DNA from: JAICKM01 sp050998805
Lineage (GTDB): Bacteria; Chloroflexota; Chloroflexia; QHBQ01; JAICKM01
Assembly (NCBI GenBank): GCA_050998805.1
Contig: JBPCPV010000015.1
Span: forward strand, 62,001 to 126,000
Direction: 5' to 3'
Length of the DNA: 64,000 nt
This document shows, one piece after another, positions 22,738 through 31,453 of the stretch; position 1 is the stretch's first letter; every line of letters starts with the position of its first letter. Under the pieces are notes generated by a model. That model saw only the letters and a program-made list of their open reading frames with translations. It searched no databases and had not been told where the DNA came from. The position numbers and the translations under genes are program-made.

Positions 22738-25700
22738 CTATGGGGCACAACTTACCGCGGAGTTGACGATGCTGAGGTAGACGATCTTGGAGATCTGGCC
22801 GCGCGTGGCGTTGTTGTAGGGTCTGAATGTGTGGTCGTTGTAGCCGCTGATGACGCCGTGGCAGACTGCTGTCTCGATCACGGTGTAGAACGGCGAGGTG
22901 TGGGACACGTCGGTGAATGTGGGGGTCGGGGGGTTGTAGAGGGTCCAGCCGGCGGCGATGACGTCAATCTTGGAGAGTTGGGAGCGGGTGACGTTGGCAT
23001 AGGGCAGGAAGTAGGGGCGGTGGAGGCTGTCGCAGGGGCCGGCGGGCACCACGCCGCAGGTGTAGCCGCTAACGATGCCGTTTGCGTAGGCGGTCTCTAC
23101 GACTGGGAAGAACGGGTTGCTTGTCGGCACGTCGGTGAAGCTGTAGGCACCGCTGGCTGGGGTGGTTATCGGTTTGTTGAAGCCGAGCACGACTATCTTG
23201 ACCATCTGGGAGCGGGTGTTGTTGTTGTAGGGCCTGAACGTGCCGTCGTTGTAGCCGCTGATCACTCCGTGGCAGGCGAGGTAGAGCACCGGCGTGTAGA
23301 AGTAGTCGGCGGGGTGGACATCGGAGAAGCCAGGGCCGTTCAGCAGCACTGACACAGTGCTGTCGTTATAGTTGGCGGCCGCTACGTCGAGCCGCCTGTC
23401 GCCGTTGAAGTCCCCTGCAATTATGCTTTCCGGGTCGCCGCCGACGGGGAAGGAGGAAGGGGGCCGGAAAGTGCCGTCGCCGTTGCCGAGCAGTACCGAC
23501 ACCTTGTTGTCGCCGGTGCCCGCCAAGTCTAGCTTGCCGTCGGCGTTAAAGTCGCCCACCGCCTCGCTGACGGGGAAGGCACCGGCGGCGAAGACGCGCT
23601 GGGGTTGGAAGGTGCCGTCACCGTTGCCGAGCAGGATAGACACGTTGTTGCTGCCCTCATTAGCGGTCACCAGATCGAGCTGGCCGTCGCCATTGAAATC
23701 CGCCGCCGTCACGCTGAACGGGTATATGCCGACGGCGAAGGCAATTTTGGGCCGGAAAGTGCCGTCGCCGTTGCCGAGCAGGATAGACACGTTACCGGCG
23801 TCTTGGTTGGCGGTCGCTAAGTCGATCTTGCCGTCACTGTTGAAGTCGGCTGCGGCCACGCCATACGGGTCGCCGCCGACGTCAAAGGCGTACGGGGGTT
23901 GAAAGGTACCGTCGCCGTTGCCGAGCAGGATAGATACACTGTATCCGCCAGGGGCGAAGTTGGCGGTCGCTAGGTCAACCTTGCCGTCGCCGTTAAAGTC
24001 AGCCGCAGTCACACGATGCGGGCTATAGCCGGTGGGGAAGAGGCGTTGGGGCTGGAAAGTGCCGTCGCCGTTGCCGAGCAGGATAGACACGTAGCCGTCA
24101 ACGTTGGCGGTCGCCAGGTCTAACTTGCCGTCGCCGTTAAAGTCAGCTGCTGTCATGCCCTCCGGCTCGCGGCCGACGGCGAAGGTGACTTGTGGCCGGA
24201 AAGTGCCGTCACCGTTGCCGAGCAGCACAGACACGGTATCGTAGAAGCTGCTGGCGGTGGCGAGGTCAAGCCGGCCGTCGCGGTTAAAGTCGCCGGCCGT
24301 CATGGTGTATGGGAGGAGGCCAACGGAATAGGTGACGGCGGAGTTGAAACTGAGGGTGGTGCAGGCGATGGCTGTCGGCGTGGCGGTGGGTGGGGTCGGT
24401 GTGGGCGTGATGGCGGTCGTGGGCGTGGTGGTAGGGCTGCTGACGGGAGGCGGGGTCGGTGTCGAGGTGTTGGCGGGAGGTGGGGTCGGCGTGGCGGTGT
24501 TGGCGGGTGTTGGTGTGGAGGTGTTGGCCGGAGGCGCGGTCGGTGTGGGGCTGATGGTCGGCGGCGCGGTAGCTGTGTGGGTCGGCGTGTTGGATGGCTG
24601 GGTTGCTGTGCTTGTCGCGGTGGCGGTGGCGAGGGGGACGCAAGTGTTCAGGAGGATGGAGACGCCGTTGGTGCCGTAATTGGCGGTGGCGAGGTCTAGC
24701 TTGGAGTCGGCATTGAAGTCGGCGGCGATCACGCTGTAGGGGGTGCTGCCTACGGGGAAGATGGTCTGGGGTTGGAATGTGCCGTCGCCGTTGCCGAGCA
24801 GCACGGAGACGGTGGCGCTGCCGTCGTTGGCGGTGGCGAGGTCGGGAAGGCCGTCGCCATTGAAGTCGCCGGTCGTCAAGCTGTGGGGTAAGTTGCCGAC
24901 GGGGACGGCGGCGGGAGACTGGAAAGTGCCGTCACCGTTGCCGAGGAGTACGGAGACGTTGTTGCCGGTGTGGTTGGCGGTGGCGAGGTCTAGCCTGCCA
25001 TCGTGGTTGAAGTCGGCGGCGATCACGCTGTAGGGGGTACTGCCGACGGGGAAGGTGGTCTGGGGTTGGAATGTGCCATCTCCGTTGCCGAGGAGCACGG
25101 ACACGGTATTGGCGGCACTGTTCGCGGCCGCCAGGTCAAGATTGCCGTCGGCGTTGAAGTCGCCGGAGGTCACGCTGAGTGGGGTAGCGCCGACGGGGAA
25201 GGCGGCTGGAGGCTGGAAAGTGCCGTTGCCGTTGCCGAAGAGCAGAGTCACGGTATTGGCGAAATAGTTGGCGGTGGCGAGGTCGAGCTTGCCGTCGCGG
25301 TTAAAGTCGCCGGTGGTGACGCTGAATGGGTGGCCTCCGCCGGAGAAGGTGAACTGGGGCTGGAAGGTGCCGTCGCCATTGCCGAGGAGGACGGTCACGC
25401 TGTTGCTGCTGGTGTCGTCGGCTGTCACGAGGTCGAGTTTGCCGTCGGCGTTGAAGTCGCCGGCGACCACGCTGACGGGGTTAGTGCCGACAGCGAGGGT
25501 GGACTGGGGCCGGAACGTGCCGTCGCCGTTGCCGAGCAACACCGACACGGTGTAGTCAGGATAGTTGGTGATCGCCAAATCGAGAACGCCGTCGCGGTTG
25601 AAGTCCCCGGAGGTCACGCTGTAGGGGTTGCGGCCGGCGGAGTAGGCGGCGGGGCTGAAACTGAGGTTGCCGCAGGCGACGGCGGGGGCGTGGGGGCCGG

Positions 25701-25824
25701 TCTTGGCCGGTGTGGTAGGCGGAGCGAGCAGGGCATGAGCCGGGGACAGGAAGAGGCCAAGCGCGAGTAGGAGACTGAACGTCAGGGCGGGCGTAAGGGC
25801 TGGTGTACGATATTCGCGGGACAT
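22738..25824 (-). CDS. Giant surface protein: two seven-bladed FG-GAP propellers and three SLH domains
   Basis: The 1028-residue protein has a signal peptide (residues about 1-32). Seven FG-GAP/VCBS blades of about 49 residues follow (typified by SVTSGDFNRDGVLDLAITNY and VSVLLGNGDGTFRP), then a Thr/Pro-rich linker of about 100 residues, then seven more blades, then three SLH repeats (such as GVISGYNDGTFRPYNNNTRS) at the C terminus. Each blade has a DFNxDGxLD calcium-binding loop. Two sets of exactly seven blades suggest two complete integrin-like propellers held on the cell wall by SLH domains. An adhesive or structural role is likely; no enzyme motif is visible. Good ribosome-binding sequence (AAAGGAG) precedes the ATG at 25824. 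Confidence 0.88.
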   Translation of the reverse strand: MSREYRTPALTPALTFSLLLALGLFLSPAHALLAPPTTPAKTGPHAPAVACGNLSFSPAAYSAGRNPYSVTSGDFNRDGVLDLAITNYPDYTVSVLLGNGDGTFRPQSTLAVGTNPVSVVAGDFNADGKLDLVTADDTSSNSVTVLLGNGDGTFQPQFTFSGGGHPFSVTTGDFNRDGKLDLATANYFANTVTLLFGNGNGTFQPPAAFPVGATPLSVTSGDFNADGNLDLAAANSAANTVSVLLGNGDGTFQPQTTFPVGSTPYSVIAADFNHDGRLDLATANHTGNNVSVLLGNGDGTFQSPAAVPVGNLPHSLTTGDFNGDGLPDLATANDGSATVSVLLGNGDGTFQPQTIFPVGSTPYSVIAADFNADSKLDLATANYGTNGVSILLNTCVPLATATATSTATQPSNTPTHTATAPPTISPTPTAPPANTSTPTPANTATPTPPPANTSTPTPPPVSSPTTTPTTAITPTPTPPTATPTAIACTTLSFNSAVTYSVGLLPYTMTAGDFNRDGRLDLATASSFYDTVSVLLGNGDGTFRPQVTFAVGREPEGMTAADFNGDGKLDLATANVDGYVSILLGNGDGTFQPQRLFPTGYSPHRVTAADFNGDGKVDLATANFAPGGYSVSILLGNGDGTFQPPYAFDVGGDPYGVAAADFNSDGKIDLATANQDAGNVSILLGNGDGTFRPKIAFAVGIYPFSVTAADFNGDGQLDLVTANEGSNNVSILLGNGDGTFQPQRVFAAGAFPVSEAVGDFNADGKLDLAGTGDNKVSVLLGNGDGTFRPPSSFPVGGDPESIIAGDFNGDRRLDVAAANYNDSTVSVLLNGPGFSDVHPADYFYTPVLYLACHGVISGYNDGTFRPYNNNTRSQMVKIVVLGFNKPITTPASGAYSFTDVPTSNPFFPVVETAYANGIVSGYTCGVVPAGPCDSLHRPYFLPYANVTRSQLSKIDVIAAGWTLYNPPTPTFTDVSHTSPFYTVIETAVCHGVISGYNDHTFRPYNNATRGQISKIVYLSIVNSAVSCAP

Positions 25825-25908
25825 GGCAGGCTCCTTTCTGTTGTTCGGGAGGCGAGTCCTACGTCTATATAATACCCCAATCTCGCCGCTCGCACAACGT
25901 CGCGGTGC

Positions 25909-27864
25909 CTACTCCGGTATGTTGCCTGAACGGGTGCCCATCTCGTAAGGAGTCACAATGCCTGCATACTCCACCATCACGGACATGCCGAAGGCGGCGT
26001 GGAGCAACACATGGCAGTGGAACATCCAGAGGCCGGGATTGTCGGCCAGGAAGGCCACGTCCCAGGTTTCATGCGGTCCCACCATCACGGTGTCCAGGTG
26101 CAATGGGCTGCCGGCGAGTGGCCGGCCGTTCTTCGCCACGACCGAGAGAGTATGCCCGTGGAGGTGCATCGGGTGGTACTCGTCGGTGTCGTTGACGATA
26201 TGCAGGCGGACGACCTGTCCGGTGTGAACGATGATCGCGGGCACGTTGGGCGACGCCTGGCCGTTGATCTGGTGGAGGAGCTGCACCGCGCCGTCGCGGA
26301 AGCCTCCATTGGTGCTCAAGACTATCGGGAAGATCGCGTCGAAGGGGCCGGCTGCTACCGGGTCGGCGGCGGGAGTGCCGTATTGCGTCGGATCGAAGAG
26401 CGGCAGACTCGCCAGATCGCCGACGGCCGGTGCTGCGCCCTCGCCAAGCGTGACGGAGGCCGGAGGCAAGGGGGGACCGCTCAGGGCGACGAAGACCTTG
26501 CCTACGTTAGTAATCCCGCCCTTCACCTCGGTGTTGATCAGCCGGACGCTGCCGGCGGCAGGCATGGTGAAGAGTAGGTCGGCGCGCTGGCCCATGCCGA
26601 GGGGCAGGCGCGCGGGGCCGAGCGGCTGCGGGCCGGACAGATCTCGGCCGTCGAGGGCAACCACACGGTAAGGCGCACCCAGTAGGACAGGCGCTTCGGG
26701 GCCGCCGTCTATGCCGGGGGCGACCGCGTTGATCAGGCGGAGGCGCACGGTGTCGCCGGGGCGCGCGGCGAGGTGGAGGTCGCCGATGGTGCCGTTCACG
26801 AGGACGCCGTTGGTTCCCGCCGGGGCGTGCAGCAACACCACGTAATCGTGAGCGACGGCGGGGGCGGTGCGCGGCTCGACGATGAGGGCACCGAAGAGGC
26901 CGCGCGGGATCTGGCCGGAAGTGTCCTGGTGCGAGTGATACCAGTACGTGCCGGCGTCCTTCACGACGAACTCATACGTAAAGGAGTTGCCGGGAGGAAC
27001 GGCGTTCTGGGTGACGCCAGCCACGCCGTCCTCTGCGTTGGGAAGCGCTATGCCGTGCCAGTGGAGGGTGGTGGCGACGGGCAGATGGTTGAGGAGGGTG
27101 ACTCGCAGGCGGTCGCCCTGGGTGACGCGGAGTTCGGGGCCGGGCACGGTGCCGTTGTAGGCCCAGTCCGTCTGTCCGGCGATCTGCGTGACCTCGGCGG
27201 TGAGCGTGAAGCTCTTGATGGGCTGGGAACCCGGCGGCTCGGTGAGGCTAGTGAGGGGGATCGGGGGCTGTCCGGGCACGGACGCGCTCACATTGACGGC
27301 GAGCGGCATCCCGTTCGCTCCCGTGCCCACGCCCAAGTAGGTCACGATGCCGATCAGTAGCAGGACGAGCGCCCAGCCTATGGCCCGCAGGGCGACCCGT
27401 ACTCCCCACCAGAACCCGTGGCCGTGGGGGCGCGGGCCGCGCGGGCCGCGCGCGAGGAAGGCAAAGCGGAGCAGAGCCGTCACCTCGAGGAGCGCCGCAG
27501 CGACATCGGCGACCCCTACGGCTTCGGGCGTACCGCTGTCGGGGCCGATGGGCAGCCCGACGGTGCGCGTCACGACCCAGATGCCGAGGACGCCCGCCGT
27601 CATAGCGGCACCGGTCCCGAACAACCTCCTACTAGGACGCAGCACTGTGGCAACTGCCAGGGCCACTTGGGCGGCGGCCACCAGCATGAAGAAGATGCCG
27701 AAGGGCAGCCATTCGTCGAAGTGGGCGGGCATTACCGCGAAGTGGATGGCTGCCGCGCCCAACGTCAGGAGGGCGACGGGCCAGAGCGCGGCGAGGCTGT
27801 AGCGCGCCTGGGGTGCGCCGCCAGGCTGCGGGCGGGTGTTGATCTGTGTAGCGGTGGTGATCAT
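25909..27864 (-). CDS. Multicopper oxidase fused to an N-terminal membrane domain
   Basis: The 651-residue protein begins with four or five transmembrane helices (about residues 20-190). A two- or three-domain cupredoxin oxidase follows. Copper ligands are visible in TTLHWHGIALPN, GTYWYHSHQDTSGQ, HPMHLHGHTLSVV and WMFHCHVLLHAAFGM, the last being the HCHxxxHxxxxM motif of type 1 and 3 sites. The enzyme should face the outside and oxidise metals or phenolic compounds with oxygen; the substrate is not determined. The membrane domain, with His-rich loops (FAVMPAHFDEW), is an unusual addition. A heptad hairpin lies 18 bases before the start. Confidence 0.9.
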   Translation of the reverse strand: MITTATQINTRPQPGGAPQARYSLAALWPVALLTLGAAAIHFAVMPAHFDEWLPFGIFFMLVAAAQVALAVATVLRPSRRLFGTGAAMTAGVLGIWVVTRTVGLPIGPDSGTPEAVGVADVAAALLEVTALLRFAFLARGPRGPRPHGHGFWWGVRVALRAIGWALVLLLIGIVTYLGVGTGANGMPLAVNVSASVPGQPPIPLTSLTEPPGSQPIKSFTLTAEVTQIAGQTDWAYNGTVPGPELRVTQGDRLRVTLLNHLPVATTLHWHGIALPNAEDGVAGVTQNAVPPGNSFTYEFVVKDAGTYWYHSHQDTSGQIPRGLFGALIVEPRTAPAVAHDYVVLLHAPAGTNGVLVNGTIGDLHLAARPGDTVRLRLINAVAPGIDGGPEAPVLLGAPYRVVALDGRDLSGPQPLGPARLPLGMGQRADLLFTMPAAGSVRLINTEVKGGITNVGKVFVALSGPPLPPASVTLGEGAAPAVGDLASLPLFDPTQYGTPAADPVAAGPFDAIFPIVLSTNGGFRDGAVQLLHQINGQASPNVPAIIVHTGQVVRLHIVNDTDEYHPMHLHGHTLSVVAKNGRPLAGSPLHLDTVMVGPHETWDVAFLADNPGLWMFHCHVLLHAAFGMSVMVEYAGIVTPYEMGTRSGNIPE

Positions 27865-27881
27865 GGGTGTACTCCTATCAA

Positions 27882-27970
27882 AGCTTTCAGCCGTCAGCCA
27901 TCAGCTATACGAAGGAGCAAGCCAAATCGTTACCACTGCTTTGCTGAAAGCTGACGGCTGAAAGCTGACC
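27882..27970. repeat. Inverted pair of heptad arrays forming a 17-bp hairpin
   Basis: AGCTTTCAGCCGTCAGC (27882-27898) is perfectly complementary to GCTGACGGCTGAAAGCT (27950-27966). Each arm is part of a four-unit heptad array. The structure fills the gap between the GNAT stop and the oxidase start. Confidence 0.85.
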
Positions 27971-27981
27971 GCTTACGCCGC

Positions 27982-28959
27982 TTAGAGCGTTTTGCGATAG
28001 GCGACCGACCTCTGGTCGGTGACGAAGCCGACCGATTCATAGAGCCGGAGCGCGCCGGTCGGATTCTCTGCGTCCACGCCGAGCACGGCGGTGTCCATGC
28101 CGTCTGCTTTAAGGCGGCGGAGGCCGGCGAGCAGCATCGCGCGACCGAGACCGAGCTTGCGGTAGCCACGCCGCGTGCCGAGCATGTCGATCCAACCCTC
28201 GTTGCGATTGTTGCGCTGGTTGTCGGCGGGGTTGATCTGGCAGAAGCAGAATGCGGCGATGGTGCCGTCGGGCGCGACTGCGATCAGGTCATGCTCGGGC
28301 CGGTACCAGCTGCCGGTGAGGTAGTGCTGGTGGGCTTCGAGCGTCATAGGGTGGTGGTTCCAGTGGTCTATGAACGACTGGTTGAAAGCCTCGACCCAGC
28401 CTGCGACATCTTTCGGCCCGTCAACGTGGCGGAGTGTGAAGCCGTCGGGCAGGGGCATGTCCGGGATCGGCTGGCCGAGGAGGCAGGCCATGCGGAAGAA
28501 GTATCGGACGACGGCGAAGCCGCGCTGCTCCATTATCTCGCGCTGGTATGCGTATCCCTCGCGCGCCCAGCCGCCGAGCCGGGCGGAGAGGCCGCGCTCG
28601 CGCCCGACCTCGCGTGCCCGCGTTTCGGCCCAGGCGATCATCTCGTCCTCGATGCCGGAATGGCGGGCGTCGGGGTGTACGCGCCAGTAGAAGCCGGGGG
28701 TGATCGCCGCCTCGCCCGGATCGGGGGTTTTCGGCATCCAAACCTGGCCGAAGCCGACGAGCCGGCTGGCGGCGTCTTCCCAGAGGCGCAGATCGCGGGG
28801 CGGGTCGAGGCGGGGGTCGGCGAACTCAAGGCGCAGGTCTTCGAGGTCGTAGTTGTCATCTAGCTTGTCCACGGCGTCGCAGAGGTTGAGCAGGTCGCAA
28901 ACGGCCTGCAAGTCTGTGTCGGTGTAGGCGCGGTCTCTATAAGTGGTCTCGATGGTCAT
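27982..28959 (-). CDS. GNAT-family acetyltransferase (tandem GNAT fold)
   Basis: This encodes 325 residues. The C-terminal half shows the acetyl-CoA motif GWIDMLGTRRGYRKLGLGRA followed by MLLAGLRRLKADGMDTAVLG and ALRLYESVGF, as in GNAT motif A and B. The N-terminal half is a second, degenerate GNAT copy (HPDARHSGIEDEMIAWAETR). Tandem GNATs act on antibiotics, peptides or small amines; the substrate cannot be read from the sequence. The ATG at 28959 has GGAGGAC upstream. It follows the small zinc-finger gene. Confidence 0.85.
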   Translation of the reverse strand: MTIETTYRDRAYTDTDLQAVCDLLNLCDAVDKLDDNYDLEDLRLEFADPRLDPPRDLRLWEDAASRLVGFGQVWMPKTPDPGEAAITPGFYWRVHPDARHSGIEDEMIAWAETRAREVGRERGLSARLGGWAREGYAYQREIMEQRGFAVVRYFFRMACLLGQPIPDMPLPDGFTLRHVDGPKDVAGWVEAFNQSFIDHWNHHPMTLEAHQHYLTGSWYRPEHDLIAVAPDGTIAAFCFCQINPADNQRNNRNEGWIDMLGTRRGYRKLGLGRAMLLAGLRRLKADGMDTAVLGVDAENPTGALRLYESVGFVTDQRSVAYRKTL

Positions 28960-28977
28960 GGTTGTCCTCCTTGTTGT

Positions 28978-29244
28978 TCAGCCGGCTGCTTCGGCGACCT
29001 GCCAGCCGAACATGGCGTGAAAGTCGTGATAACACTGCTTACAGATCCAGTAGCGATTTCCTGCTGTCGTATAGCCTTCCCGCTCGATCCCTGGGGCGTC
29101 AAGGTCCATGAACGTCTGCCAGCAGAATTCGCAATGATCATGATCCCAGTCAGGTCGCGGAGGTACGTAACGCTTCCAGTACAAGGTCACACTCTGTAAG
29201 TACCGCTCTTGGCCGCGTTGCCGCCCATCACCCTTCTCAGCCAT
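28978..29244 (-). CDS. Small protein with two CxxC pairs
   Basis: This encodes 88 residues. CEFCWQTFMD and YWICKQCYHDFHAMFGW form a probable treble-clef or zinc-ribbon site. The start is the ATG at 29244, because AAAGGAC lies about 7 bases upstream; a longer frame to 29454 overlaps the opposite promoter and is unlikely. It precedes the GNAT gene by 18 bases and is probably co-transcribed with it. I do not recognise the family. Confidence 0.65.
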   Translation of the reverse strand: MAEKGDGRQRGQERYLQSVTLYWKRYVPPRPDWDHDHCEFCWQTFMDLDAPGIEREGYTTAGNRYWICKQCYHDFHAMFGWQVAEAAG

Positions 29245-29328
29245 TTCGAGTGTCCTTTCGCCAATAGAAACAGGCCATGTACAGCAATTGTAGCATGAGA
29301 GCGAGCCGGGCGCATCGGGCTGTAGGCT

Positions 29329-29350
29329 GAGATTCTTCGCTAAACTCAGA
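29329..29350. repeat. Diverged copy of the GAGATTCT repeat
   Basis: GAGATTCTTCGCTAAACTCA matches the copies at 6466 and 19568 in its first half and diverges after that. Confidence 0.5.
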
Positions 29351-29376
29351 CTTCGGCAGGTCAGGGGGTGATCTGG

Positions 29377-29382
29377 TATAAT
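29377..29382 (+). promoter_or_regulatory. -10 box of the phosphoinositide-type lipid operon
   Basis: TATAAT is a perfect -10, but the -35 region is weak. It sets the transcription start near 29389, upstream of the GTG at 29448, and rules out the TTG at 29382 as a start. Confidence 0.6.
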
Positions 29383-29447
29383 TGTCGGGACGCTGTTGGG
29401 GCGGCTCCATCCTCGGACGGGCCGCATGTAGTAAAGGATATTGTCTA

Positions 29448-30239
29448 GTGCCAAAAGGCGCTGTTGAGGCGGTTGTTTCGGCGGGGCCGGCGCATCGGCC
29501 TGCGGGATACGGCAAGGCCGACCTGCATATTCATTCGACGTATAGCGATGGGATCAATTCGGTGCCGACGGTACTCGAGTTTGTCGAGCATCAGACCGAC
29601 ATTGACATCATCGCTATCGCCGACCACGACGATGTGCGGGGGGCGCACGAAGCGCGGGAGCTGGCGGCGCGCCTCAATTACCGTGTGCAGGTGGTGATGG
29701 GCACCGAGATCACGACGCGACAGGGACACCTGCTGGCCCTGAACATCGAGCGCGACTTCCCGATGCTGAAGCCGCTGCGGGCGTCCGTCGAGATGGTGTA
29801 TGCGAACGGCGGGCTGGTGATCGCGCCCCACCCGCTCTGCAAGCTGACAGCGAGCATACAGGAGAAGGCGCTACTCGAGATACACGGCAGCGACACGCCG
29901 TTCCACGGGATCGAGACGTTCAACCCGAGCGTGGCAGGGCGGGTGTCGTTTGCATCGGTCGCGGCGCTCAACAAGCGGCTGATGCTGCCGGAGTTCGGCG
30001 GCAGCGACGCCCACGCGATTTCGATGATCGGCATGGGCTACACCTACTTCCCCGGCTCGACGGTCGCCGACCTGATGGAGGCGTTGCAGTCCGGCACGCT
30101 GATCGCCGGGGGGCGGTTTATGAACTTCCGGGACCACGCGATCATCGCCGCACCGAATATGTGGCGGAGCATGATTGTGTCTCCGGCATATAAGGTGCAG
30201 AGGGCCGTGCGGCGGAGCGTGGGCAGGCAGGCACGATGA
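29448..30239 (+). CDS. PHP-domain phosphoesterase
   Basis: The 263-residue protein opens with the PHP metal motif KADLHIHSTYSDGINS near residue 25 and has IIAIADHDDVRGAHEA, then GTEITTRQGHLLALNIERDF and a terminal GGSDAHAISMIG, giving the histidine and aspartate ligands for two or three metal ions. Such domains hydrolyse phosphate esters of nucleotides, sugars or lipids. Its position as first gene of an operon with a glycosyltransferase and a CDP-alcohol phosphatidyltransferase suggests a lipid- or sugar-phosphate substrate, which is inference. Start is the GTG at 29448, preceded by AAGGA. The stop overlaps the GT4 start. Confidence 0.85.
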   Translation: MPKGAVEAVVSAGPAHRPAGYGKADLHIHSTYSDGINSVPTVLEFVEHQTDIDIIAIADHDDVRGAHEARELAARLNYRVQVVMGTEITTRQGHLLALNIERDFPMLKPLRASVEMVYANGGLVIAPHPLCKLTASIQEKALLEIHGSDTPFHGIETFNPSVAGRVSFASVAALNKRLMLPEFGGSDAHAISMIGMGYTYFPGSTVADLMEALQSGTLIAGGRFMNFRDHAIIAAPNMWRSMIVSPAYKVQRAVRRSVGRQAR

Positions 30240-31453
30240 GGATCTGCCTTGTCTCTCCCTATGACTATCCCTACCCAGGCGGGGTGACCGAGCAGGTGAA
30301 GGGGCTTGAGAAGCAACTGCGGCTCAACGGCCACGAGGTGACGATCATGGCCCCGTCGTCCTCCGGCGGCGCGGCAGTGACGACGGGCAACCTGCGGCGG
30401 CTGGGAGATATAATCGAACTTCCGGCGAACGGCTCGCGGGCGCGGATCTCTCTCTCACTCGGCATCAGCCACAGAGTGCGCGAGGTGCTGCACGAGGGCA
30501 ACTTCGACGTGATCCACCTGCACGAGCCGATGATGCCGACGGTGCCGCTGGTCGTGCTGCGTCAGTCGCAGACCTGCAATGTGGGGACTTTTCACGCCTA
30601 CGGCGACGAGAGCCTGGCCTACGCGGCGGCACGCCCGCTGTTACAGAGCTATTTCGAGCGGCTGCACGGGCGTATCGCGGTTTCGGCGGCGGCGCGAGAC
30701 TATGTGAGCCAGTATTTCCCGGCGAACTACACAATTATCCCGAACGGGATAGATGTGGGACGCTTTTCGGAGCCATTGCCGAAGATACCGGGGCTTGACG
30801 GCAGGCCGACGATCCTCTACGTGGGGCGGTTCGAGGAGCAGCGCAAGGGCTTTCGCACCATGCTAGAGGCGATGCCGTTGGTGCTGACGGCGTTCCCGGA
30901 TGCGCGCCTGGTGGTGGTGGGCAAAGGCGACGCCGACCTCTTCTCGGACCTGCTGGCCGAGGTGGCGGGATCGGTCGAGTTCACGGGGTACGTGAGCGCG
31001 GCTGACCTGCCACGCTACTACCAATCATGCACAGTCTACTGCGCTCCCTCAACCGGGCAGGAGAGCTTCGGCGTCGTGCTGCTGGAGGCGATGGCAGCGG
31101 GCGCGCCGATCGTGGCGAGTAGGTGCGCGGGCTACTCTGCCGTGCTGACGCATGGGCGCGAGGGCTTCCTGGTCGAGCCTCGTGTGCCGGCCGCGCTGGC
31201 GGTTAGCCTGGTGAGGGTACTCAGCGACGCGGCGTTGCGCGGCGAGATGGTGAGGCACGGCCGCATGACGGCGAAGAGGTACGACTGGCCGATTGTGACG
31301 GCGCGGGTCGAGGCCCTTTATGAGCAGGCGCGGCAACGCTTCCTCGAAGACGGCGGCGCAGGCAATCGCTTTTCGCTGCGCCGGCTGCGGGATCTCGCCC
31401 TGCCGAGAGTCGCAGGCCGGAACGCGGGCGAGGCGCTCACGGAGGACAGGTAG
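30236..31453 (+). CDS. GT4 glycosyltransferase, PimA-like
   Basis: The 405-residue protein has the GT-B fold of family 4. The N terminus SPYDYPYPGGVTEQVKGLEK binds the acceptor side. GRFEEQRKGFRTMLEAMPLV and the C-terminal EGFLVEP and GQESFGVVLLEAMAAGAPIV segment hold the nucleotide-sugar and the catalytic glutamates. PimA adds mannose to phosphatidyl-myo-inositol. The gene directly precedes a phosphatidylinositol-synthase-like gene, so the same reaction is plausible here. The ATG at 30236 overlaps the previous stop. Confidence 0.87.
   Translation: MRICLVSPYDYPYPGGVTEQVKGLEKQLRLNGHEVTIMAPSSSGGAAVTTGNLRRLGDIIELPANGSRARISLSLGISHRVREVLHEGNFDVIHLHEPMMPTVPLVVLRQSQTCNVGTFHAYGDESLAYAAARPLLQSYFERLHGRIAVSAAARDYVSQYFPANYTIIPNGIDVGRFSEPLPKIPGLDGRPTILYVGRFEEQRKGFRTMLEAMPLVLTAFPDARLVVVGKGDADLFSDLLAEVAGSVEFTGYVSAADLPRYYQSCTVYCAPSTGQESFGVVLLEAMAAGAPIVASRCAGYSAVLTHGREGFLVEPRVPAALAVSLVRVLSDAALRGEMVRHGRMTAKRYDWPIVTARVEALYEQARQRFLEDGGAGNRFSLRRLRDLALPRVAGRNAGEALTEDR

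Noticed and set aside
22738..25824. Regular repeats of about 150 bp that at first look like a CRISPR or satellite array
   Set aside because: They are the codons of FG-GAP blades of about 49 residues within one open reading frame, with variable third positions and no spacers.
29245..29454. Upstream extension of the small zinc-finger gene
   Set aside because: It runs through the divergent promoter at 29377, and the ATG at 29244 has a good ribosome-binding site.
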